DNA from: Natrinema gelatinilyticum
GTDB taxonomy: Archaea; Halobacteriota; Halobacteria; Halobacteriales; Natrialbaceae
Direction: 5' to 3'
Length of the DNA: 64,000 nt
NCBI RefSeq assembly: GCF_024266705.1
Contig: NZ_CP100757.1
Location: 868,001-932,000, forward strand
Shown piece after piece: positions 41,115-49,187 of this stretch; within the stretch, counting starts at the first letter, position 1, and every line of letters starts with the position of its first letter. The notes under the pieces are model-generated. The model made no database searches, had not been told where the DNA came from, and worked only from the letters and a program-made list of their open reading frames with translations. The position numbers and the translations under genes are program-made.

Positions 41115-42527
41115 TCATGTGTGTTTAGGCCGATCTGATGCTGAGAACGCATTTACAACGTCAGTGACGGTGAACAGACGGAGATCATCTCGTTGGGCAG
41201 CTGCCTCTTCAACTGACGTCTTGAAGCCACTTCGTGAGAAGAGCGCATACTCCACAACACGGTCGCTCCCATCTTGTGGCGACCATCGAAGTTCGTCAGC
41301 GTGGGTATGAAGGTTCGAAAGCGCGTCGTATCCGAGTGGTGATTGCTGGAATTTGCACTCGCCAACAATCAGCGTCTCTCCGGATGTGAGACCGACAACG
41401 TCGATCTCGTGCTCACCGTACCACCATTGTCCAGTGTTTGTAATCGTGTAGTCCGGGTACAGCACCCGAAGTGCAGAACAGCAGAGATCTTCAAACGACC
41501 GACTTACGAAGTCAGCCAGTTCCGGTTCGATCAGCGCTTCGTAGGCATCGTCTCCCAATTCGTCGTACTGTTCACCCGTCCCATACACGAAGTGAAACCA
41601 GAACCGGAAGAACGGGTCACGAATGCGGTACCGACTGCGCTTGCTCCGCTCTTTCTGTTCCGTGATTGGGACGTGCTGGTCCACGAGCCGCAACCGAGAC
41701 AGTCGGTTGAGGTACTTCGATAATTGATTGTAGTCGATACCGGTTGTTCCTGCGATCTCATTCCGGCTAGTATTCCCACCAGCGATGGCTTCTAGAATCG
41801 AAAAGTACCGAGTCGGCTCGGTGAGTTCCATTCGGAGGACGTAGTCGGGCTCATCGTGGAGGGTGCCATGTCGGGAGAGGATCGTCCGCAGAATATTCTC
41901 TGCGAGCGTCGCGGCCGGTGAAACCTCTTCCAGATAGTACGGAACCCCACCGAAAACCCCCCACGTGAGCACCTGCTCATCCGCAGTATATGAGTCGTCG
42001 AAGAACTCCATCGCGGCGTTGAACGGAAGTTGTCTAATATCGAGTTTCAATGACGAGCGACCGTAGAGCGGACTATTCCCGAGCATTGCCGCGTCTTCCA
42101 TCACACTGATTGACGACCCGACAAGCACAAACGTTACAGCTGAATCATCAAGTTCGTGATCGAACATCGCCTGTAACACGGATGGAAGGCTCTCATCTTG
42201 CTCAACGAGATACGGGAACTCGTCAAGGACAATGATCGCATCCTGTTCAGCGAGATACCCAAGAATCTCATCCCAGTTTTCCCGAATCCGACCCGCCCCG
42301 GGATAGGATTTTGCAGCCATCTCGATAAACTGCCGGAGTTGAAGCTCACTCGTTTTCTGCTTTGCCTGATATACGACGGCATCATCGTACTCCTGAAGCG
42401 ATTCTCGGACGAGCGCGGTTTTCCCGAGGCGGCGACGTCCGAATATCACCGCGAGTTCAGCGTCGTCTGAATCGTAGAGGTCCTGGAGGCGGGCGAGTTC
42501 CTCCGTCCGATTCACGAAATCGGCCAT
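41115..42527 (-). CDS. Archaeal ATPase with C-terminal DUF234 (nuclease-like) domain
   Basis: About 470 residues from ATG at 42527 (MADFVNR) or 42536. Residues about 5-220 are a P-loop ATPase: Walker A IFGRRRLGKTALVRE, Walker B AIIVLDEFPYLVEQDE and sensor TFVLVGSSISVMED. A winged helix follows (GTTGIDYNQLSKYLNRLSRL) and the C-terminus is DUF234 with HEIDVVGLTSGETLIVGECK, a PD-(D/E)XK-like arrangement (Asp, Glu-x-Lys). These proteins are common in archaea and mobile regions; function is unknown, with DNA processing or regulation suggested. Two imperfect palindromes upstream could be its operator. Confidence 0.88.
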   Translation of the reverse strand: MADFVNRTEELARLQDLYDSDDAELAVIFGRRRLGKTALVRESLQEYDDAVVYQAKQKTSELQLRQFIEMAAKSYPGAGRIRENWDEILGYLAEQDAIIVLDEFPYLVEQDESLPSVLQAMFDHELDDSAVTFVLVGSSISVMEDAAMLGNSPLYGRSSLKLDIRQLPFNAAMEFFDDSYTADEQVLTWGVFGGVPYYLEEVSPAATLAENILRTILSRHGTLHDEPDYVLRMELTEPTRYFSILEAIAGGNTSRNEIAGTTGIDYNQLSKYLNRLSRLRLVDQHVPITEQKERSKRSRYRIRDPFFRFWFHFVYGTGEQYDELGDDAYEALIEPELADFVSRSFEDLCCSALRVLYPDYTITNTGQWWYGEHEIDVVGLTSGETLIVGECKFQQSPLGYDALSNLHTHADELRWSPQDGSDRVVEYALFSRSGFKTSVEEAAAQRDDLRLFTVTDVVNAFSASDRPKHT

Positions 42528-42547
42528 ATGTCCCATACCGCTGGGCG

Positions 42548-42597
42548 GATAATAATATTTCTGGTTATCATACTCTGAAGTACGATACTCTAAAGTA
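42548..42597 (-). promoter_or_regulatory. Promoter of the DUF234 ATPase with paired operator-like repeats
   Basis: Minus-strand TATA-like AATATTATTATCC at 42548-42560 lies 20-30 nt before the start codons. Directly upstream are two 12-base imperfect palindromes, TACTCTGAAGTA (42571-42582) and TACTCTAAAGTA (42586-42597), 15 bases apart. The placement fits a regulator binding site. Confidence 0.5.
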
Positions 42598-42714
42598 TCA
42601 TATCTTAGAATAGGCTCAAGTGTACAAGATTTTTGTTCAATCTACTTGAATAATACGTATACGAATTCATCGATCACATCGAATTAGGATACGTGTCTAC
42701 AGGCGGAGCAGGCC

Positions 42715-42906
42715 GAGTGCCTCGGGGCTTGACCCCGAGGGTGAAGGTCGTAAGCCCCGCTAAACGTGTTCCGTTCGATTAAGATACTGCTCAATCGTGT
42801 TACTCGAAACGTCGCCAGCCGTCCCCACATAGTATGATTCCTCCCAGAACTCACCGCCCCATAGGTACAACTGGGTCTCCTTCAGGGACCCCGCGCGCTC
42901 TTTGAT
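42715..42906 (-). mobile_element. IS200 element remnant: right-end hairpin and tnpA C-terminus
   Basis: The minus strand from about 42906 reads TIKERAGSLKETQLYLWGGE, then FWEESYYVGTAGDVSSNTIE and QYLNRTEHV with a stop at 42760. This is the last 50 residues of a TnpA (Y1/HUH REP-type) transposase, including the C-terminal tyrosine helix. It is followed by hairpin GTGCCTCGGGGC...CCCCGAGG, related to the solo hairpins elsewhere in the window. The N-terminal HUH part is missing, so it is dead. Confidence 0.78.
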
Positions 42907-42907
42907 C

Positions 42908-43177
42908 GTCCAGGCAGTACTCGACACCCTCCTGGAGGCGGTGACTGTTGACGTTCGAAAGGTCGGGATGTACACGAAAGCTATTGGCGGACTACTGACT
43001 GATCGCCAGCGGGAAGCCATCGAGGTCGCATGGAAGGCTGGATACTACGAGGTGCCACAAACGGGAGGAATCGAGGCTGTGGCTGACGAGCTAGAATGTG
43101 CCGTCTCGTCGGCATCCGATCTACTTCGACGAGCAGAGTTTCGACTAGTTTCGGACGCCCTCAGAACAGAGATGTAA
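42908..43177 (+). pseudogene. Bat-type (HTH_10) regulator, C-terminal fragment
   Basis: The frame gives VDVRKVGMYTKAIGGLLTDR, then QREAIEVAWKAGYYEVPQTG and DELECAVSSASDLLRRAEFR, the HTH_10 DNA-binding domain at the end of haloarchaeal Bat-like regulators. The upstream sensor part (usually 100-500 residues) has been replaced by the IS200 relic. An ATG at 42902 and another at 42968 exist, so a short DNA-binding peptide could still be made. Confidence 0.75.
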
Positions 43178-43333
43178 CGTCGGCCACTCGGACACAACGC
43201 CAGTTGCATCGCGTTCGTTCAGTGAAGGAATCTAGGTACTTGGCAGCTGAACCGCTGTAGGGACTGTGTCGCATTCGCGCGTTGTATTTTGCAGACACTT
43301 CCTAAACTACCCGATATCTGTCAAAGTGCATGT

Positions 43334-44089
43334 TTATTCAGTATTCCTTTCACTTCCAACCAACCCTTTCAGGATCCGCAATTCTTCTTCTTCGGATATC
43401 TGGTCCGAGTGCATGCAAGCATGGACGACCTTATGAACGAGATCTGGATCATCAAAGGCGGTTTGTGATCGAGATTCCTTTTCTAGATTTTGCTCTATGC
43501 CCTGGATACGCTGATGGAGTTCATCAATTTCGTGAGCGAGATCCGGACTTGACTGATTTGCTGACATTTTTGTTTCTTTTGGTGATTTTTTGTTTTCAAA
43601 TATTTGCTTGACAAACTCATGACGATCGTTCCACTCGAATCCATCGATACTATTTACCCGATGACAAATTGTCGAACTACTGATATCGAAATCCTCAGCA
43701 AGTTCCTTTTGCGTGGCTTCCGGATTTTTGTGAATAGCGCGAAGAGTTTCTTGCTGTTTATCAGTTATCTTCTCATAATCAATTTCATTTTCCTGGTCCG
43801 ATTCTCCTTCTTGGATTGATGGATTACCTTCCGTCACTACGTCAGTTGTTTGGGAAGGAGACTCCTCTTCCACCTCAGTTGGTGAATCTGCTACTGGATC
43901 ACCATATTCCTCAAGGACTTGTTCTACTAGGTCTGCCGATACGCCATTTACTAACTCTGCCAGCTCTTCGATAGACGCGTCAGGCTCATCTTCTGCGACA
44001 TCGAGAATTTTCTTGTGGACGATTGCCCGTGGGAAAGTTGATGATCCCTTTTTACCCCCTGTTTGTGATGGCTGTGATGACTCACTCAT
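43334..44089 (-). CDS. Winged-helix-like protein of foreign composition
   Basis: 251 residues from ATG at 44089 (MSESSQPSQTGGKKGSS). Two helix-turn-helix-like segments are visible: EPDASIEELAELVNGVSADL around 30-55 and LRAIHKNPEATQKELAEDFD with ISSSTICHRVNSIDGFEW around 115-150. A coiled segment (HEIDELHQRIQGIEQNLEKE) follows. Codon use is AT-rich with few of the GC-rich third positions of its neighbours, which points to transfer. It is probably a DNA-binding regulator from a plasmid or virus. Family not identified. Confidence 0.7.
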   Translation of the reverse strand: MSESSQPSQTGGKKGSSTFPRAIVHKKILDVAEDEPDASIEELAELVNGVSADLVEQVLEEYGDPVADSPTEVEEESPSQTTDVVTEGNPSIQEGESDQENEIDYEKITDKQQETLRAIHKNPEATQKELAEDFDISSSTICHRVNSIDGFEWNDRHEFVKQIFENKKSPKETKMSANQSSPDLAHEIDELHQRIQGIEQNLEKESRSQTAFDDPDLVHKVVHACMHSDQISEEEELRILKGLVGSERNTE

Positions 44090-44990
44090 ATCGCTCCCTG
44101 CTTGCCAGTTAATGGCAACCACACCGATTCGAGGAAGTGAGTACTATTATAGATTAGTATCGGCTATTTTCTAATTGTTAGTTAATATATCTATAGTGAA
44201 TTGTATAATTATCTTCTAGCTTTATCTCTATTTTCAAAATTGTAGCTTTTCGATCGGTACTGTTGAGTAAGTTTTTCACCTGCACGTATCGATCGGCCAC
44301 ACATCTGATAGGAGAACAACCACTTTGCTGACTATGTGCTATCTATTCTTGGCATCTACCGAAGAGATCAGTTGCTTCTCTGTTGGCTACTTGACGCCAA
44401 AACGGTGAAGCCACAGGGCGTGCCCCCGTGGTACTTCCCAGGAAGAGCGTGTCATACAATGGTTCCCAAGAAGCAGTATTCACGGGCTCGATGTCGAGCA
44501 ACACCCATGACTGCCGAATCACAGAGGGTTGCACGGGAATTGGAAGCTGTATAATCGCGAGGTAAAGGGGATGAGACGTATGCTATGACATGCTGCATTG
44601 AGAAACTGTAGTCCTTTGGCCTGACTGCGTGTCACGTTGTTCGTCATACTTCTGAGACGCTCTCTAATCAAAAGTCACCTGCTGGCGTTAAACCTCGGAA
44701 GTACAGATAGAACAGTTGGCAAACTCCGCCCGAGGAACGCTACGTACAGGAGACGAACTGTTCACTGCCGGAATCGACTAGCGCCGTCGCAGATATACTC
44801 TCGGTACTTCCCGAGCGTCGCTTCGTGAGCTGTGCTGAGTCACGATGACCGGAGTGAACGCTAGTGTGATAGCTGAGTGAAGGAGAAATAGAGTCCACAG
44901 ATGGAGAGAACCGAACCGAGAAAGCTGGGATACGCTGTTCTAAGCGAATGCTGCTGCTCGTCAGGTCCCGCCCAAGGCCGCGGGCTGGCG
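44090..44990. other. Unassigned 900-base stretch
   Basis: AT-rich at 44150-44300, then mixed composition. Short frames on both strands show no recognisable family and most contain stops. The right end abuts the ISH3-type transposase gene and may include that element's terminus, but I could not match an inverted repeat. Confidence 0.35.
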
Positions 44991-46169
44991 TCAGCCCGCG
45001 GCCGATGCGTATGTTTCTGGCACACCGACGCCGTTCATCTTAATCTCCCACCTCCGCTCTAACTCTTCCTCTAATGCGTGTCTGATCCAGTCAGAGAAGG
45101 TCTTGAACGTGAATTCCTCGGGCAGGTCGCGCCCGCCCCATCGTGGGCGGGCGACGACCGCCCATCGAAGCACAAGCCAGAGGTTCTCCAACAAGAATCC
45201 AATCAAGACGAACGCAAAGCGGATGACTGGATCCTGTGTCGTTGTTATTACCCGCGCTTGGCGGAATACACGGTAGCTCGTCTCGATCGCCGATCGTTTC
45301 CGATAGAGTCGTTCGACCTGCTTGGGCGTGCGATCGGCCAGATCGCACGCCACATACCCTCGCACAACCTCTCCGCTTTTCCCTCGATTTCCAGCGTGAT
45401 AGGACACAGCGACCGCGAGCGGGAATTCCAGTTCCCGCTCGCGGCCTTTGTACATCCGATAGGTCGTCATGTACGAGCAGTGCGTATTCAGCTTCTTCCT
45501 CATGCGCTTGCCCTTCTTTTGGACGGGAACGACAGTCGCAGCAATCTCCCGTGAGCGGCGCAGAATACGTTCGTTGTAGAAGCCACGATCAGCCAAGAGC
45601 AACTCTATCTCGAAGGGATAGGCTTCGACGCGGTCGAGGACGCGCTCGACCGCGTCGGCCTCTTTCTCATCACTACGGACGTACGTCATCGCCAATGTCA
45701 CTGGCTTTCCGTTCGAGACGAGATACGCCGTGCAGTACCGGTGGCACGTCGTTGTTCCGTCTTTTGCGTGCATGCGGCAGAGTTCACCTTCTTCATCGGC
45801 GTACGTTCCGTGGTAGGGGTTATCGACGAAGTCAATGGAGACGATCCTCGACCGATCAGGGTCGAGGATCGTCATCGCCAACTCCTTGAGAAGGCGGTTA
45901 GCAACCCGCTCAAGCCACTCTCGGTTGAGCGTATGTAGCCAGTCCATGACAGTATCGTCACAGGCAGCGTTGTCGTTGTCCTTGCACGTCTCCCAGATGG
46001 AGGTCTGGTTCACTGCTGCAAGAACCACGACAGCCCAGATATCGCCGGGATCGAGGGGCGAGCCCTCGATCCCTGGCAAAGGGAGCTGGCAGATGACGTC
46101 TTCCGCTAAATCTTTCACGTCCGAGTCCGAAAGAACACCGTCTGGCTGAGGGGTTTTGAACACATTCAC
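44991..46169 (-). CDS. ISH3-family transposase
   Basis: 392 residues, full length. DDE residues can be placed in IVSIDFVDNPYHGTYADEEG (Asp), FEIELLLADRGFYNERIL (Asp) and RKRSAIETSYRVFRQARVIT (Glu, in the Y-2-R-like helix). The N-terminus MNVFKTPQPDGVLSDSDVKD and the end EIKMNGVGVPETYASAAG are typical of the haloarchaeal ISH3 group. There is no lesion, so it may be active. Terminal repeats were not resolved by eye. Confidence 0.9.
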   Translation of the reverse strand: MNVFKTPQPDGVLSDSDVKDLAEDVICQLPLPGIEGSPLDPGDIWAVVVLAAVNQTSIWETCKDNDNAACDDTVMDWLHTLNREWLERVANRLLKELAMTILDPDRSRIVSIDFVDNPYHGTYADEEGELCRMHAKDGTTTCHRYCTAYLVSNGKPVTLAMTYVRSDEKEADAVERVLDRVEAYPFEIELLLADRGFYNERILRRSREIAATVVPVQKKGKRMRKKLNTHCSYMTTYRMYKGRERELEFPLAVAVSYHAGNRGKSGEVVRGYVACDLADRTPKQVERLYRKRSAIETSYRVFRQARVITTTQDPVIRFAFVLIGFLLENLWLVLRWAVVARPRWGGRDLPEEFTFKTFSDWIRHALEEELERRWEIKMNGVGVPETYASAAG

Positions 46170-46267
46170 TCAACCAGACATCTTCCTCATCAGACCCACG
46201 CTTTAGCTTCAGCTCTCACACCAGTCGGGAAATACCGACTCTTGGATATCGCCGTACTAGTCCGGTC

Positions 46268-46690
46268 ATGGACCCACGGATCACCGTTATTACATTGGGG
46301 GTCGGCAACCTGGAAGAATCACTCGCCTTTTATCGTGATGGGTTGGGCTGGCCGACGGAGGGTATCGTCGGGGCTGAATTCGAAGGTGGCGACGTTGCTT
46401 TCCTTCCATTGAACAATGGCTTACAGCTCGCACTCTATCCAAAAGATCAGATCGCGGAAGACGCGAACGTTGCTGGAACGGTAACGAGTTCTGCGGAGTT
46501 CACCCTCGGCCACAACGTTGCGTCGAAAGAGGACGTCGATGCGGTGATAATGACAGCAGAACAAGCAGGAGCGGAGATTACCGACTCGCCCCGCGACCGC
46601 GTCTGGGGCGGGTATTCAGGACACTTTAAAGACCCGGACGCCCACCTCTGGGAAGTTGTTTGGAATCCGGAATTCGAAATCAAGGGATAG
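46268..46690 (+). CDS. Glyoxalase/VOC-superfamily protein
   Basis: 140 residues. Two beta-alpha-beta-beta-beta halves: ITVITLGVGNLEESLAFYRD at the start, and GGYSGHFKDPDAHLWEVVWN at the end, where the final Glu is the usual metal ligand. Such single-domain VOC proteins include glyoxalases, resistance proteins and dioxygenases. There is no operon context; it stands between the ISH3 gene and IS630 debris. Specific function is unknown. Confidence 0.85.
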   Translation: MDPRITVITLGVGNLEESLAFYRDGLGWPTEGIVGAEFEGGDVAFLPLNNGLQLALYPKDQIAEDANVAGTVTSSAEFTLGHNVASKEDVDAVIMTAEQAGAEITDSPRDRVWGGYSGHFKDPDAHLWEVVWNPEFEIKG

Positions 46691-47029
46691 ACTCACCTCC
46701 TCAGTCACGCTTCGGAATTACGCGACGGATAGCATCAGCTCTCTGCTCTGTTTGCACACCTACTGAGCGACTAATTCCTGACACCGTCGGTGAGAACAAC
46801 ACCTCGTGAGGAATTCTACGACATGCTCAGGAAGGCTAACAAACAGAGATAGTACTATTTCTTGCTGGTGACCGATGATTCAATCGGTGCGAAGGACTTT
46901 GTCGGCTCAAAGAACGCCTTGAGAAAGAACCCGGTTTGTCCAACGTGCAGTATCGATTGTCATGACTCCGTCTTCGACCTATTGGTTGTCCTCTATTGTC
47001 TCCATAACAGTCATTAGAAGTAATTGCTC
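46691..47029. other. Non-coding stretch before IS630 debris
   Basis: No family recognised on either strand; frames are short and broken. Part may belong to the decayed end of the IS630 element that begins near 47030. Confidence 0.4.
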
Positions 47030-47650
47030 ATATCTGGAATCGAGAGTTGCTCACGCGCGGTAGCGATTGCTGTTGTGAATTCAGGTAATAGTTGAAGAAT
47101 CAGTTGTTGAGCGCTGCTTGTATCTATCTCCAGCACTCTTCAACCGGATCGAGTTCCAGCGAATATGCTGGTAGTGTGACCAAGGCAAGGTCGTCACGGG
47201 CCGCGAGATTCGTGACGGCCGCCGCCTGAAAATACGACACTTCATCTAGCACAACAATCAAATCGCTTTCGAAATTTCACAAAATACTAATGTGAAATAT
47301 TTTGCGTGGGCGACAGTGATGTACTCTGGCAACACTTTTGTTGCTCTTTTCCTGAGAGTTTTCGTTTTTCCCAGATCGATGAGCATCAGTAACAGCCTGC
47401 CCAAGCGACTCGACATTGACGAGTCGTTTGAGCCAGCTATCGATCGTTCGTCGCTGGATATCGTACCACGTGGAGAGTCCAGCCTGCGTGACGCCGTTTT
47501 TGTCCGCTATTGCCGCTAGTAGCCGTTGTTTCATCTTCTTTCCTTCTACGTTGTCGAGCGCATTTTGCAAGTCCGCGACAGAGACCTCGTCGAGATGATC
47601 CACTGCACTCAGCAATATATATTGAGTAAAAAGTTCTAACGGATACTATA
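47030..47650 (-). pseudogene. IS630-family transposase with internal deletion
   Basis: The minus strand N-terminus at about 47597 reads DHLDEVSVADLQNALDNVEG and KNGVTQAGLSTWYDIQRRTI, DSWLKRLVNVESLGQAV, matching the start of the IS630 copy at 25.5-26.5 kb. The C-terminal third (47030-47280) matches the LVVVLDGS and NPVEECW region in broken frames. About 350 bases between them are missing. Outer ends ATAGTATCCGTTAGAA match the 25.46-kb copy. It cannot be active. Confidence 0.75.
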
Positions 47651-47665
47651 GCTCTATAAAACTCC

Positions 47666-47765
47666 GCCGTGTTGAATAGCACCTTCTGAGCAGAGATGAA
47701 GCAACGCCAGTTCTGAGGTCCCTCACGTCAGCAGTTCATAAGGCAACTCCAGCAGTAGCTCCTCA
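47666..47765 (+). repeat. MITE-like repeat, left part (copy 1)
   Basis: CGTGTTGAATAGCACCTTCT followed by about 85 bases that are roughly 90% identical to 63484-63585. The tip TGTTGAATAGC equals the end of the IS5 element at 14.2 kb. The right part is missing where the acetyl-CoA hydrolase relic begins. Confidence 0.6.
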
Positions 47766-47858
47766 ATGCGTTTCTCGATATGAAGCGATATCCAGAGTCA
47801 GTACCAACAGCTCGGGTCGACATTCGGTGGTTCACGACTGGGGATTTCTCATTCCGCT

Positions 47859-48857
47859 ATGTCGAAGACCACGACGGTGGGAGCCGTGCACGATGCCGGC
47901 CGACTCGAGTCCGCGAGTGCGACGTCGCTGGCACTCACCGACGAAGGACAGGAGCGACTCTTCGCGGACGTCGAACGCTACGCACAGGACGTCGTTCTTC
48001 GTCCGGCAGACGTCTCGAACCATCCTGGATTGATCGATCAGTTCGACGTGATTGGGGTCAACAATGCGATTGAGTTCGACATCTACGGAAACGTCAACTC
48101 GACGCACGTCGGCGGTTCCGCTGACTTCAACTCATGCCGACCGGTCAAGCGGAGTCCCTTCCCTACTCACTCGCTTCGCTCGTTCCTTAAGGAAAGGGAG
48201 GAGCGCACGCAAATTGTTAAGACTGGCCGCATCGTTGGAGTAACTGTCCATGACGGGCCACAGACAGTCCGCGAGGATTGGCGTGCCAACGGAGCCACGG
48301 TGCGTTTCTCGACATGGACGGGTCGCAGTCAACCGACCCCGAAAGACGGACCGACGAAACGAACGTGACGCCCTGTGCCTCTCCGTCGCTCGTGACCAAA
48401 CGGGCGTAGAGTGGAGGTCACGTCTAATTAAATTGCCTCTGGCGTCTGGCTGTTCGCTACAAGCGTCTTTCGTCGGCATGAGTCCCATGCCGAGAAGACA
48501 CACGCAAGCCCCGTCCTCACCGATCGCATCAGCGCGAGTAGGGCGGGGTAGTTGACTCACAACGCCTTGATTACAGTCTGTGCACCCCCCTCGACGCACG
48601 ACAGTGACGAAATATCGCACGTCGTCCCGATGACGTTCCACGTCGACCACACTGAACACGACGTCGGCATCTTCGTCACCGAACAGGAAGTCGCAGATGT
48701 CCTCGGCTGTTCGCCGGTCGAACGTGCCGTACTGATAATCGAAGAGTGTGCACACCCCTCGTTCAAACCGCGCCTCCGCGAGTACCTCGACGACGCTCGT
48801 GGTCAGGACAACCACATCCCTCACGACGTCGACCGAGCCATGGAATGGCCGGGATAG
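47859..48857 (+). pseudogene. Acetyl-CoA hydrolase/CoA-transferase family gene, truncated and split by an IS1341 remnant
   Basis: The left part reads TVGAVHDAGRLESASATSLA, LTDEGQERLFADVERYAQDV and VIGVNNAIEFDIYGNVNSTH up to GGSADFN; the right part, past the transposon, reads ALITVCAPPSTHDSDEISHV, then VDHTEHDVGIFVTEQEVADV and IIEECAHPSFKPRLREYLDD, ending at TAG 48857. Together they are the second half of an acetyl-CoA hydrolase or 4-hydroxybutyrate/acetate CoA-transferase. The first half (about 250 residues) is lost at the MITE boundary. The stretch after NSTHV also looks shortened. Confidence 0.82.
48135..48557 (+). mobile_element. IS1341 remnant D inserted in the acetyl-CoA hydrolase relic
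   Basis: The right end (48500-48557) is CAAGCCCCGTCCTC...GAGTAGGGCGGGGTAGTTGAC, the same terminal stem as the intact TnpB element. The left part carries GGAGTCCCTTCCCTACTCAC and a self-complementary CCTTAAGGAAAGGGAGG. The pentamer ACTCA occurs at both junctions (48130-48134 and 48555-48559). No tnpB of useful length remains; about 425 bases in all. Confidence 0.7.
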
Positions 48858-48953
48858 TCCCGGCGGAGAAGCAACCGGAACGCGATTCCTCTTCTCCGTA
48901 CGTAGCCTGAGTGCCGACAAAGAGAGTCTTCGAATCGGAGCCGACGCTGGCGC

Positions 48954-49187
48954 TTATCCTCCGAGGAAGAGGGAGAACCAGTAGAGGTAGCCGCCAGTGA
49001 GCACGAGAGCGACGATCGCTTCCATGAACTTGACGTACGTCCTTCCGTGGGTGCTCCGGAAGTCCTGTATCAGCTGGATTCGGCTCCAGATCGGCATGAG
49101 CTGTGGCGGAAGGATCTCTTCGAGTCCGCCGACGTTCTCAGTGTCGACCTGTTCTTCTGGATCTTCGTCGTCTGATCTCGTACTCAT
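48954..49187 (-). CDS. Small one-span membrane protein at the end of the TRAP operon
   Basis: 77 residues. An acidic, disordered start (MSTRSDDEDPEEQVDTENVG) leads to a helix and one hydrophobic span near the end (FMEAIVALVLTGGYLYWFSL). Its ATG overlaps the permease stop by 4 bases (ATGA), so it is translationally coupled. It may be an accessory or assembly subunit of the transporter. No known family recognised. Confidence 0.65.
   Translation of the reverse strand: MSTRSDDEDPEEQVDTENVGGLEEILPPQLMPIWSRIQLIQDFRSTHGRTYVKFMEAIVALVLTGGYLYWFSLFLGG

Noticed and set aside
44336..44554. A 72-codon frame before the ISH3 gene
   Set aside because: No conserved pattern and mixed composition; probably chance.
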